NCBI GenBank assembly: GCA_015680685.1 | Contig: MNCI01013865.1 | Span: 766,726-830,725 of the forward strand | Length of the DNA: 64,000 bases | Reading direction: 5' to 3' | Origin: Gnetum montanum | Lineage: Eukaryota > Streptophyta > Gnetopsida > Gnetales > Gnetaceae | In this document: piece by piece, positions 10,038-21,459 of the stretch | How the letters are laid out: each line of letters starts with the position of its first letter | Numbering within the stretch: position 1 is the first letter of the stretch | The notes under the pieces: generated by a model | Database searches by the model: none | What the model was told of the DNA's origin: nothing | The model's input: only the letters and a program-made list of their open reading frames with translations | Position numbers and translations under genes: made by a program

Positions 10038-11988
10038 TGATCAACCACTTGTTTGAAACAGCCAAGTTCCAGGATGCGCCTGAGGGAATTGATGAATCTG
10101 TATCTATCACGATAGGGGGATCATCTGGTACCTCAATCCACACACGTGATAGTGTGGGGTTGGAACCAGATGATGTGCCTTATACTGCAAAAAGAGCAGA
10201 ACGGGTCATCAAAGAAACCATTGGCAAGGCCAAGTCGAAGTTGACAAAACATGAACGTTCAACCGAGGAGGCCTCAAATGTGGACGAGCCACGGGTTAAG
10301 CGCATATGATTCAAGATGCCTACTCGAGGTAAGTAAACTTAGTACCCTTGTTGCTTTATGGTTTTTGTCTTATTCATAGCTTTCACTTTGATTACTTACA
10401 TGCCACTGATGCCTTCAGACTTGACTCGAGAAGTGAGAAGGCAGGAATTAGAGACTATTATTGAAGAGGAGGAAACTATAGAGTTGATGACTGAAGAAGA
10501 AGATGTGGGCAAAGATCAGACGAAAGAGACGGAAGAACTGAGGGAAGACACAACCGAGACCAAACTGGTGGATGACCATACTAGTGTCGATGAAATGTTC
10601 AGCAGCTTCCTTAAGGAAAGACTGGACTTAGGTGAACCTCCAAATCCAGAAGGAGACAAGGAACATGGTATGTTTTCATTCATTTTATTATGTTACTTTG
10701 TGAGTTGTTGTTTCTATGGTAGTTTATTGTTATTTTTTTCACCCCTTTCAGACGAAGGTAGTGAAACCAGGACAATGCGACTGGACGTGCCCATGAAAAC
10801 AGTTCCCCCTTAAAGGACCGCGGAGGTTAGTCCATCTCACACTTGTGGATCATTTACTTGGATAGAGATGCCAAGTAAAATGGATTGTGTGGCTGGTATC
10901 ACTGAGGAAGTTGTTGAACGAATTCAGGAAGCTTCACCCTGAGATAGGTATATATATTTTGAGATGTTTGCAGCTTTAGAGTTTCACACCTTGTTTTTGT
11001 CATTTTAGCGTTTGTTCTTTTCATGTGTATATGTGCCAAACTGAGGTGGGATCCTTCTGAGACAATTAACATAGAGAGTTTTCCCACATTATCCCCAAAA
11101 GTCGAGCAGGTGCCAAGGCCAGTATATGAAGAAGTGGCGAAAGGTCTCGTTCACAATGCCAAATTGCTATACACCTGTAGGTGTTCCGTCGAACAGTTGT
11201 GGTTGCAGATTCAAATAGAGAAGGAATTTTCTGAGTTTTCAGTTGAACGTGACGATCTCAAGGCTAAGTGGTGATCACTCTTGGTGGACTTCCGAGGTGA
11301 CGTATATTAGATATTGGAACCTACTCAATTGCCACGCGTCACTGACACGAAGACTAGCAGAGCGTAAGGCTCAAATAGACCTACTGAACCTCAAGTGTCA
11401 AGATTGGAAAGCTTTCACTTCCAAGGTACGTAAATGGGATCAGGATGAAAAGAACCACAAACATCATTATAAGAAATCGTTGAAAGAAGTGTCCATTAAA
11501 AAGCACCAACTGGAAATGTTTGTGGAGGGTCTGGGTCTACGCTCTACTTTTGATACCTTTGCTTAGAACACAACTGTTGAGATGGAGTCGCCTACAAGGG
11601 TGATTACAACCGCATCTGGGGAGGTTTCAGTAGGTGAATTCCCCTTAAAGTGTCCTACCTGGTCAGCCGTTGACAAGGGGAAGGCCTTGGCAGATGTCGA
11701 CCTAGGTCTTGATGGGACCGACTGGACCAGTGTGTCAGAAGAGGAAATCCTTCATCAGCTAGAATTTGGCTTAGGGGGATCCCCTATGGTAAGCATTTTG
11801 TTATTATGAACTTCATTCACTGCACATTGTTTGAAATTTTATCTTTCTCTTGTTCTTACGTTGATTGTCTCTTTTTGCATTTTCAGGATCAAGGTGGTGA
11901 CGATGTCTACGAAGCTGGTCCTAGTGGAGCGGAGGGTCATGACGCCAACGGGTCTAAAGGGGATGACCCTCCCATCCTAGATGTTTAG
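10038..11988 (+). pseudogene. Extra antisense gene of element E, 5'-truncated, spliced
   Basis: A plus-strand gene, opposite to gag-pro, is visible as five exons with good plant splice sites: about 10038-10328, 10419-10667, 10752-10947, 11009-11788 and 11887-11988. Donors read GAG|GTAAGT, ATG|GTATGT, TAG|GTATAT and ATG|GTAAGC, and acceptors CCTTCAG, CTTTCAG, TTTTAG and TTTTCAG. The product has an acidic Glu-rich exon 2 and a long helical exon 4 (IDLLNLKCQDWKAF, KNHKHHYKKSL). It ends in an acidic tail (DDPPILDV). It matches the C-terminal half of the antisense gene in element F. A few stops and a frameshift near 11260 break it. I cannot name the function. Confidence 0.7.
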
Positions 11989-12299
11989 TTTTTTGTTTAG
12001 TTTTTTTTTTACTCAAATTTATACGGGAATTGTAAATTGAGATGAATGAAAACTAGTTAACTCTTGTACTTGTACATCCTTTCATGTAAAAAAAATTTTG
12101 TTGATTTTGAGTTTAATTGCAAACATGACACAGCAATGTAAAATGTTTTGGTTTTTTTTTTGTGGTTTAAGTGTAATGCACAAATGTAATCATAAGTCGG
12201 AATATAATGATAAACGAAATATAATCGCAAAGATGGTTATTGACAACATGGCAATGCAAGCATAAATTCTAATAGCGAGCCGGAATTGGAGAGGAAAAC

Positions 12300-12530
12300 A
12301 AATTATAAGTGGATGATCTAGTTTAAGGCCATTTCGGGCCAGATTCACACTAGTTTAAGGTCCTTTCGGGCCCCAATGTAAGCAAGGGACTTTTTGAATG
12401 ACACGGGTGGATTTCTCGGTTGACCGACCATTTCTGATCGTGGCTAGTTTTATGTCGTTGTGGACATGATAATTTAACGTCATTTCGGACTTGTTGTAGT
12501 TTAACGTCATTTTGAACAGTTATTTTTTGT
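12300..12530. repeat. Degenerate TTAAGG/CCATTTCGGGCC repeats
   Basis: Between the end of the antisense gene and the end of gag-pro lie repeated words of the form CTAGTTTAAGGCCATTTCGGGCC and TTTAACGTCATTTCGGAC. On the other strand these read GGCC..AAATGGCCTTAAACTAG. The same words occur in element F at 33960-34145, again between gag-pro and the antisense gene. Confidence 0.6.
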
Positions 12531-12533
12531 TAT

Positions 12534-15500
12534 TTATTGGTTTAGCAATTTTTTTATTTTTCGCATTTTTACGTTGGGAGTAGAGTTGGCGAGTATAATT
12601 CTATATTCAGCGTCCCCTTCGTTGATCACGTTGAATGGTAATTCAGCCCAAGGGACGTCTGATGGAATTTTTTCTGCATTAGTATTTTCTTGCGCTTCTA
12701 CATGTGTCTCGGTTTCTATGTTAGTTGTGGTTTCTAGGTGAGGTTGCGTATGTATAGTGCCAAGCCCGGGTGGTTCTGTTTTGGGTGGATTTTCTTCTGT
12801 GTTTAAAGGATTGCCGCTTACCAGTTGTTGTTCATTTATGTCACGTTGTCTAGGCTCTTCGAGCTTAACCTCTAAGCCTTGGTCTGTGTCTATGTATGAT
12901 GAGATGATGGATGTAGCAGCCTCCCTATGTATGATGATTTCACCACCTTCATAAGGTAGATGAATCTCTTGGTGTATAGGCGATGAGACTGCTTTCAGTT
13001 GGGCTAACCAGGGCCTTCCTAATATTAGGTTGAATCCTAGCATCTCATCAATTACTATGAAGTCAGCAGATGTGGGGAATTGGTCCCCTGCTATGAAGTC
13101 TAAGGTCATGGTGCCTTTCACTATCACACGTGATCCGCTGAATGATTTCAAGCATGAGGTGGTAGTTGGTCTGATTTGCTCTATTAGCCCGAGTTGTTCG
13201 ATGATGGGATATGGGACTACGTTTTTGGTAGCTCCATCATCTACGTGGACCCTATGTATATGGAATTGGTTTACTCTTATTGTTATAAACATAGGGGCTA
13301 TTGTTACCTTTCCTGTTTTCTCGTCCACCTTGATGTTATCGTTATGGAAACTTAGTGGCTTGGAAGTTGATCCTTGAGGCAAGTACATCACCGCGTGAAT
13401 TGAAGGTTCATTTGGAGGCAAGTCCTCGCTTACTGGGATAGATGTTAACATGCACACCAAAGCTTCACGATGTGTTTGGGATGTTAAAATTAGGTCATAT
13501 AAGCTCAGTGAAGTATTCTTTTGCTTGAGCACTTGTGTGACCTGTGTTAGGGCTATTGCTAAGTCTCTACTGTTGGGCACAAGTTTATCGGTGGTGACTT
13601 GGTCCATTGGGCCCAACAGCTTTATTTCATGCATTACTGGTTTATCATTGTTTTTTGGGATTGTTGATTCGGGCGTATCATGTTTCCTAGATGATTCCCC
13701 CTCATGGCCTATGTTTGGTTTGTCGTTAGGTTGTGTCATGGGTATCGAATTTAATGGAGTGGGTTTAGGAGGTCCTAAGGCTAGCCGTTGACGCTCCTTT
13801 TCTAGGCGTTCGCGCGTAAGCCTATCTACTAAGCGTTCTCGTGTGTGACGCAGGGGCGCGGTTGTTTTTGAGGCTTCAGGTTGCCTTGGGATTCGTACTA
13901 CGTATGGAGTCCTAAGGCACCTTGATGACATAGGGGCTTGGTTTATTTTGTGTTTAGGAATCAGGGGATTGGTAATCACTAGGACTTTCGAGTGTCCTAA
14001 CGACGTATGGAGTTGGTTTAGGTGGAGGTTGGACCTCCACTATTGCGACTGTGGGTGGCACTCGAACTACGTAAGGGGTAGGTCGAGTAGGAGGGGTTGG
14101 TAGATTTGAGGTAGTGACGACGGGAGGTATACGCACCACGTATGGTTTTTCACGGGTCGGGATGTTAGAAGCTGCCACGGTAGGGGGTACGCGGACAACA
14201 TATGGCTGCTGCGGGGTGTATGATGATTGAGGCATGGATGTTGATGCAGTGGGAGGAATACGTACTACAAATGGCTTGTTAGGCATTTTTTGTTCATGGT
14301 CAGAGTAGACAGTGTTAATGCTCGGTGTTTCAGGTTCGTTATCTAGGTAGATTGTGTTAATAACGTACGGTGCCTCTTTGGTATTTAGAGGATCTTTGTA
14401 CACACCCATAGCATGGTTCTGCAGTTGGACCAGGTTGGCCTCATCAAAAGTGATTTGACCTCCGTTGATCATTCGTTGTATGTCTTATTTTAGGGTGAAA
14501 CAGTAATTCGTGCCATGCCCATTACGTTGGTGATAGTCGTAGAAACGGTCCATCCTAAAACCTTTGGGTACTGGGGGTTCATCCGGCGTTGCTAGGCTTG
14601 GGTTCTAAACTAGTTGATAGAATTGGTCATGTCTTTGGATCGCTGCCAGGGATAACTATTTATGTTTCATTAATCCAGCCCTCAGGAGTTGATCGAATAG
14701 TTGGGATGGCTTCATAGGTAATGGCGTATATTGGGAGGGTTCTTTCCTCTCAAAGTTTCTCGTACGGTTTGGTGTTGGGTTCTGTGATGAGGATGATTCT
14801 GGTGCGGTTGTGGAAGCAAGTTTAGTATAATTAGTAGGGGCAATAGGCAGTTTGCTTTGTTGTCCCATGTTTGCTTGTTGTGTTTCTCCCAACACTGCTA
14901 TAGTTGTTTTAGCCTTTTCTTTATCTTTTTTACTATGTTGATTCTTAAAGGCCAAATACACAAGGTCGTGGCTATTTTGGGCCACCTCCTCTATATTTTT
15001 AATCTGTACAAAGGCTTGATTAAGGTTACACGCATTGAGATAATATAACTTGGATTTGAAAAAGTCATTAACAGCCCCCTTTAGAATGGTGAGCAGATAT
15101 TTCTATGGGATCGGCTCGTGTAGCTCATTGAGAGCAGCACTCCACCTCTGGATGAATTTTTGTACAAGTTCTAGAGGTGCTTGTTTAACTTGTATAAGGC
15201 TATCAAGCGTCGCTTCAGGTTTCAAGTTATACTTGAACTTGGTCACGAATTGATGTAACAACTCTTCCAAGGAAAATATCAAGTTTCTTGGCAAAGCCCG
15301 ATACCAATCAAGTGCTCTCCCTGTGAGGGACATAGGGAACGCTCACAAAATGACATGGGGCCATGCCTGGAGTAATGCGCATTCTAGTCTAAATGTTATA
15401 AGGTGAGCATTGGGGTCTGTCTCCCTATTATATTTAGTTAGCGTAGGCAATGATACACCTTTGGGTAATGTTAGGGGTGGAGCTGAAGAGCTGATGGGGT

Positions 15501-16685
15501 CATCGTGGTAAAAGTCCACTACCTTCAACTCTCTGTAGATGGCCATCTTGAGGCATTTGACCTTGTCAGTTAGTTCTTGCATTATGTTTTTAGCATCTGC
15601 CCAATCTTGAGTGCTAGGTGAGGTGGCAGCTTGGGGATGTTGTACGGTGTACATGTTAGATTATTGAATAGTAGGTTGGAAGGCTGAAAGTTGTGCGGTT
15701 GGAGGTTGTACTTGTGAAATATTTATAGCGGGTGGTATCAGAGGCGGCATATTGTAGGTGGGGGGTTGCTGTTGTTGTGGTTATGTTTGGGGGATGTTGA
15801 CCGATGGAATTGTGTGAGGGAGTTGATGTGGTTGAGCACCAATCGCTGCCCATTGCCCGGTCATGTTTTTTGTAGGAACCCCCTGAACTTGTTGGGTTAC
15901 AATGGTAAAAGGGGCTCCGTGAGTTTGGACCCAAAGGATATAATGGGTAGACATAGATGTCAATATCACATGTGGCATCCCGATCACGTGGGGTGGGAAG
16001 GTTTCCCCTACATTATTTTGAGGGGGTGTAAGAACGGGGGTGCCATAGCTGCGAGAGGAATTGCGAGGGGAAGCGTGTTGACTTGAACATCAGTTGGTGG
16101 AGGAATGGGGATGAGTGTGGCTGCGTCTTGTTGAGGCGCATGCACTTGCGTCATGTTCAGTGGCTAGAGGGATGAAGTTTCGCCCGTGAATGGATGAAAC
16201 AACAGGTTTATATAAGTTTGTGGGCTAAGGATGTGGTATGAGTCTTCATGCTCAGATTGGGCAGCGAACTCATCTTCCTCTTCCAGTTGAGGATTTACTA
16301 CAGGCTGATCTAGAGACTGGCTCCTTTGCAGGAGGATTTGTAAGATGAGCTCAGAGTAAGGCTCTGGAACAGGGATGATATCGTACGAGGAAGGAATGAA
16401 CTCTTGTCCTCCCCTGTAGAAAAGTTCTTATTGCCTTTTAACTTCTATTTCGGCTTGGTCCAAAGCTAAGCCAACTTGTATTTTCACGCATATGAAGCTG
16501 TACTGGTCTTGAGTTATGGTGTTGGACGATGGGTTCCTCCCTTGCAACCTAAGAGACCGAAAAGGCCCCACTGTGGATTGTGCCACGGGTTGTTGAACGG
16601 CCATGGTTCCTACAAGGTCTGTGACCTGGGTGGTTGTAGCACTGGTGTTTGCGATGTTCATGATGAGCAGTTGAGAATATGACAC
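12534..16685 (-). pseudogene. Gag-protease polyprotein gene of element E
   Basis: Minus-strand frames run from an ATG at 16685 to a stop at 12534, collinear with 30073-33880 of element F. An N-terminal segment (16685-16300) holds SLRLQGRNPS and QEFIPSS. The Gag domain follows (15654-15100; LTGRALDWYRALP, LEELLHQFVTKFKYNL). Then come a Lys-rich linker, a knuckle-like FYDYHQRNGHGTNYC (14560), and PYVVRVPP repeats (14472-13954). The protease (13979-12534) has active site HVDDGATKNVVPYP and GFNLILGRPWL. The last 481 codons are open, so decay is mild, but about six stops or shifts upstream kill the full frame. The plus-strand frames at 12757-13791 are shadows. Confidence 0.8.
13954..14472 (-). repeat. 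PYVVR(V/I)PP repeat region between Gag and protease
   Basis: This 172-codon frame and the start of the next contain about six copies of (K/P)(P/Q)(Y/F)VVR(V/I)PP separated by 15-20 residues rich in Pro, Thr and Ser. It lies in the linker between the knuckle-like motif and the protease. Element F keeps only a worn trace (PFVLHVPP near 32480). It may be a flexible arm or a docking repeat. Confidence 0.7.
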
Positions 16686-16689
16686 AGTG

Positions 16690-17370
16690 AAGGGATATGG
16701 AATTAGTGTACTTAGTGTGGCGTAAATCTACGTTCGTGGCGTACAGCGTATAGACTAGGTCTCAGCGTATAGGCTTCAACGACCAGCGTATAGTGACAGC
16801 GTAGATAGCGTATAGGTATGTAGCGTGTAGTGTCAGCGTAGAGAATCTACGGTGTAGAGTGTGCAGCGTATACGCTTAGCAGCGTATACAGCGTCAGTGT
16901 ATAGTGTAAACAAGGTTACAGCATACAGAGTGTAGTGTATATGGACGACAGCGTAAATGTGTTTAAGGCATAGGGAGTTCAGCGTAAACTTGGCGATAGT
17001 GTAGACAGCGTCAGCGTATAGCAGCGTTGGCATGTGGCGTAGATAGAGTCTACAACGTAAAGTGTGTAGCATCGGCATATAGCGTAGATGGGGTCTACAA
17101 CGTATAGCAGACAACATATGTTCAGCAGTGTAGATGCCAGGGGAGTTTGCAAATAAAGTCGGCGTATAGTTAATAGTGTAGACACTGGGAGACTTGCAAA
17201 TGGTAAGTTTTAAACGGAGCAGCGTAGACGCTTAACAGCGTAGACGCTGGATAGTTTGCAGACAATTTTTAAACTAAGCAGTGTAAATGTTAAGAGGTTT
17301 GCAGACAGGGTTGGTGTATACTTAACAGCGTAGATGCTACGAGTTTCTGAAGCACGATAAGTTTAAGGTA
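16690..17370. repeat. Leader of element E filled with AGCGTA words
   Basis: The region between gag and the primer-binding site is packed with AGCGTATAG, AGCGTAGA and TACGCT words, roughly two dozen, many with the spacing CAGCGTAGACGCTGG. It has no credible coding frame. It shares the core word with the U3 palindrome array, but without the complete palindrome in most copies. Confidence 0.7.
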
Positions 17371-17373
17371 GAG

Positions 17374-17392
17374 GCCCTCCTTCTAGCGCCAA
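17374..17392 (-). other. Primer-binding site of element E
   Basis: Minus-strand TTGGCGCTAGAAGGAGGGC starts four bases inside the LTR end. The same site is in element F (TGGTGCTAGAAGGAGGG, 29827-29843) and element C (TGGAGCTAGAAGGAGGGC, 59546-59529). The matching tRNA would end ...CCCTCCTTCTAGCGCCA. I cannot assign it to an amino acid from memory. Confidence 0.7.
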
Positions 17393-17396
17393 TTTC

Positions 17397-18697
17397 TATA
17401 CCGTCCGAAATTGTCGGTCTCCGGCTGGAAGAAAACAGAGACCTGGGGATCACTGAACACACACAGATGACCCTACCTTCACCGAAGTGTGAGCTGGAAT
17501 GAACGAAGGTAAAGTACCTTGAGTGGTCCGCACGTGGATCAGGCAAGGATTTCCCCAAACGTACACTGAGGTGCTATACTCTGGGTTATACGTGAACGGC
17601 GTAATAGGAAAACAGAGCATAAACAGCGTAACTGATGTGAGTGGAGTGTAAACGTAAAAGAGTGTAAACAGAATACATGCAACAACTAATGCAAACTATA
17701 ACATATTTTAGGAAGAAAATGTAACAATGGTATTTCAAAATGAGACTTACAATGCACCAGTCTAATGCAGTTATGACTTGACACAAGGTGAACGAAGAGC
17801 CCTGGTGGATGCAAGGATGACTGTGGGCTGGTTCACACTGTAGGCATAGTGTAGAGGCTATATGCTCAGTGTACAGGGTTGTCCAGCATATAAGATTCTC
17901 TGCTCTGGTTCTCGGTGTCTCTCTTTTTGTCTCTGGTTTGTTTAGAATTGCCGACCGGACCCTGATCTCATGAAAAATTGGGGTTTTTATATAGGTTTAG
18001 GGTAACACGTGGTGCATTGACCGGGCGTGAAAGAATAAAATTTACAAGTGTACAACATGTTACATCTGCTGGGCGTATACGTTGGGCATATACGCTATAT
18101 CAGGCGAGCGTAGACTCTGGGCGTATACACTGGGCATGGAGGGTGTATATGCTGGATGTACTGGGCGTATACGTTGAGCATATACATTGTGGATGCTGCC
18201 GTATATGCTAGATGTTCTGGGTGTATACGCTATCTGCCGGGTGTATATGCTGGGCGTATATGCTGATGGTTGCTCTACTCGTGTGAGTTGTTTCCTTATA
18301 CCAAACCTTGCTCTGCAGTGCTGTTTCCATGCCATCTCTGGGGATTACGTGCCAGGCATATACATCAGTTGTACATGCTGAGCGTACATGTGAGGCGTGT
18401 ATGTTGGTTATGTATGTTGGGCATATACGATGTGAACATCGGGCATACTTAGTGAAAATTAAGTATCTTGATCTCCGAAGTTGCCATGTTTGATACCAGA
18501 TGTAGCCATGGCCGTCTGTGGGTCCCTGGGACCCGCTTCTTGTTGAGTTCGACTTTACTTGAAGCTGTCTACAGGGCCCTCAAGCTTCAGCTGTGCTGAG
18601 GAACGTCATGACTTAGCCCGGTTCTTGTTGGAGAAGTACTAAGCTCAAAATTTTGTGGTGTTTCAGTAAGCATAACCCTGAAGGAACATGAACGCAT
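17397..18697 (-). repeat. 5' LTR of element E
   Basis: This 1301-bp repeat matches 8677-10037. The outer end (minus strand) is TGCGTTCATG at 18697, and the inner end ...CGGACGGTATA at 17397 is followed by the primer-binding site. It has a TATA box at 17984-17993 and a palindrome array at 18068-18440. The 60-bp shorter length is explained by fewer repeat units in the array. Confidence 0.85.
18068..18440. repeat. Palindrome array in U3 of the 5' LTR of E
   Basis: This is the counterpart of 9352-9775. Units read GGGCGTATACGTTGGGCATATACGC and similar. More units are decayed (CG to CA or TG) than in the other LTR. Array length differs between the two LTRs, so units have been gained or lost since insertion. 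Confidence 0.75.
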
Positions 18698-20565
18698 GAC
18701 AAAGACAGACATCACAATTGTAACTGCGACCGAGTCTGTGACCACCAAAGAGAAAGTGGTAGGCATCGACATGGTGCTAGTTCTCCTTCCTCTTCACCTT
18801 CATCATCTTCTTCCTCCTCTTCTTCAAGTTCTAAATGTAGTCATAGAGGGCGATACCATGAGGACAATGGTAGGCAAAATAGAAATCACAAACAAAATAG
18901 TAGAAAAATGGGATGAGGGCATTCCAGAGAGACACATTGTGAACGAAGGGAAAGTAGGGAACAATATAGGCATCATAGACATCATAGGCAACATGATCAC
19001 AATGAACCCCTAGTCACCACCTAAAGTATGTTAAGTATAGTAGAGGCTATTAGGATTTCAACAAGGCACCAGAAGACAGTAGGATCAAAAGATTATATAT
19101 TAATAACATCCTACAATTTGAAGGGAGATACAATGTTGATCCTCAAAACCATTTACAAGCATTCCATGATGCATGTCCCTTGTAGAATATAGAAAATGAG
19201 TGGCAAAAACTAAAGTTTTTTCCATAGACACTGATCAAGGAAATAGAAAGCTGGTACTAGTCCTTAGAATTGGAATCCATTCATCAATGGGGTACCATGT
19301 TGGAGTTATTCAATGATAAGTATCAAACATACTCTTGAGTGTCCAACCTGCGTATGCAAATCTAAGGATCGAAACAAGGAGGACAAAAACCCTTGGATGC
19401 TACCATTGGCTAATATTATTGATTATTACATCATTGCCCTGGCCATGGTTACTTGCAAAAGGAATAACGACGCCATCTCATAGATGGGCTTAGGTACAAA
19501 ATGTGAAGAACCCTTGGGACTTATGCCCAAGGAAAGCTATTTGAGCTCAGAGCCCATCAAATGCAAATATTGTTGAAGTGAATTGCCAAAGAGGAAAATG
19601 AGTTGAGGAAAATAGAAAGTGCAAAAGAGTACAATAGAGATCCTTGTCTTTGAAATAAGGAAGTTAGATTTTGTGAAGATGAAGAAGAGTCACTACTTGA
19701 AGAGATGGTGAACAAAAAGACTTTGTCCATTCAAAAATTTATATCAAAAGTATAAGCAAAGGTGGATCAAATGTGTAACTCTCTAGATGAAAAATTTTAA
19801 ACTATCCTAAAAAAAGTAGAGTAGTCTAGAGAAAAAGGTAGTGATCGAGAGAGAAGGAAAAATAAAGAAGCTGAGTATGCACATAACAAGGGTAAGGGCA
19901 AGGTTTTCATCATTGAAGAGGTTCAAGATTTAGACATAGACAATGATGGTAGATGTCAGATTTACTAATATGACCATCCTAAGGGATGTCGCCCAGTAGT
20001 GTCACATCTACAAGAGTCAAGGGTGTATGCACTAAATCCATGATTAAACAGATGACAAACACCCAAAAGGTTACCTTATCCTAAAGGTAACCCAAGGTAG
20101 TTCCACTAACCCTTGACATATTATCCAAGTGGAGCTCCACCATAATTGAATGAATAGTATCAACAATGGTAGCACCCACAATCATGGGGAATCCCACTAC
20201 CACGTCAACAATACCCTTACCATTAACCTAACCCATACGAGTATTACGTTTAGTAGCCAATCTCTCCACATGACTCTACTAGCTACATCACTCTTTAAGC
20301 TTACTACTAGACCCTTGAGTACTATAGAACTTCCCCTTATTCTAAGGGTGATGCTCCACATATGTACTATCCTTCTCATCTGTCTGCACCTCTTCCACCC
20401 TGAGCTCCATTACCACCTACTCCAACTATTCAAGGTGAGATACCTACCTAGCCATAGCAACGTAATGCTAAAGGGTTGTCAATCTTCAACCTACTATTGG
20501 TTCAAACAACTGCACAAAGAAGAGACCTTTCTTTAAAACTAATAGTCCAACCAAGTCCTGACAAC
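18698..20565 (+). pseudogene. Gag remnant of element B (5'-truncated)
   Basis: The first shared segment encodes a serine tract (SPSSSPSSSSSS) near 18780-18830. Next comes the core-like stretch NILQFEGRYNVDPQNHLQAF near 19110-19170, a common opening of Ty3 Gag domains. Further on are Glu/Lys-rich helices near 19570-19700, and DNDGRCQIY with HPKGC near 19945-19990, matching the cysteine motif of A and D. At least a dozen stops interrupt the frame. The 105-aa frame at 18696-19013 and the frame at 20150-20536 are out-of-phase readings. Confidence 0.7.
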
Positions 20566-20570
20566 CACAA

Positions 20571-21250
20571 ATGGCTAATTATCTAAACACCTCATCATCA
20601 TTTGGATCTTTGAAGCTTCCTTCAAACCAAAAACCACACTCAACACATACTGTCATGTTAACCCATGCCATCACTGATTGGATTAAAGTAGGTCATCTTC
20701 CTAGGAAATTCTCTAATCTTGGAAGTACTCTTATATATTTACAAATCACTGGAAATGAGCCTTGTAAAGCTCTTTTGGATTCAAGTTCTAGTGTTAACTT
20801 AATCTTCCAAGAAATGTATAAAGCCTAGAACTTGCCTCTGCTAAATAAGAGTAACATCCATTTAGAGTTGGTTGACCAGTCCATCACTGTTCCATTGGGA
20901 CTAGTGGAGGACATTGTCACCACTATTTGTCGGTGGTCCTATCTAGCCAATTTTCTAGTGAGCCAAGTTAACAACTATAAGGGGAACTTCCCAATCATAA
21001 TGGGAAGAGCATAGCTAAGTATAATTGATGCACACCTAGGAATACATGATATTTCCCTAGAGATATCAAAAGAAAATGCATTTGGGAAGATCAAGAAGAA
21101 GAAATTTCCATGCATCACATACAATGACACAGGGTGCAACTGTATGCAGAAGTCCTGGTTTGTACAATGCTTAACATTTCCTGCATGCAACCAGTGTTCA
21201 CAAGTATCTAACATACAAAAATGCCTATATGTAGTACCCATAAGATAAGA
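20571..21250 (+). pseudogene. Aspartic protease remnant of element B
   Basis: The frame begins MANYLNTSSSFGSLKLPS and reaches the active-site region at about 20770, which reads LLDSSSSVNLI instead of the expected DSGS. It continues after a stop at 20826 with LELVDQSITVPLGLVEDIV and FPIIMGRA. The order matches element A at 4960-4480 and element D at 63353-63840. Loss of the active-site glycine and two stops make it inactive. Confidence 0.75.
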
Positions 21251-21459
21251 AGGCACCTAGTGGCTAATAGCTAACTAAGAGAGCAATTCAACTTTTATGC
21301 ATGGAACCCACTAAGAGCTTAACTTTTTCCTATATCAATAGCATAGATGCATTAGAGCAAGTCCATCCCCAACTTTCAAGTACTAACATTGAAAATATCA
21401 ACTAGGGGAAGTTAGAAATCCCTGATGAGTTTAAGCTAGAGCCCCTCGAATTAAAACCA

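Larger units (their letters stand above)
8677..18697 (-). mobile_element. Element E, Tat-type LTR retrotransposon lacking pol
   Basis: Two similar LTRs, 8677-10037 and 17397-18697, enclose about 7.4 kb. On the minus strand the order is 5' LTR, primer-binding site, repeat-rich leader, gag, protease, then on the plus strand an extra antisense gene, then the 3' LTR. No reverse transcriptase, RNase H or integrase is present. Element F has the same order plus pol after the antisense gene. So E has lost pol and the first half of the antisense gene by one internal deletion ending near the LTR. No 5-bp duplication flanks it (GTAAG left, TGACA right). It needs enzymes from elsewhere to move. Confidence 0.85.

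Noticed and set aside
12757-13791. Three plus-strand frames of 65-115 codons
   Set aside because: They lie exactly opposite the open gag-pro frame of element E and show no family features. They are antisense shadows.
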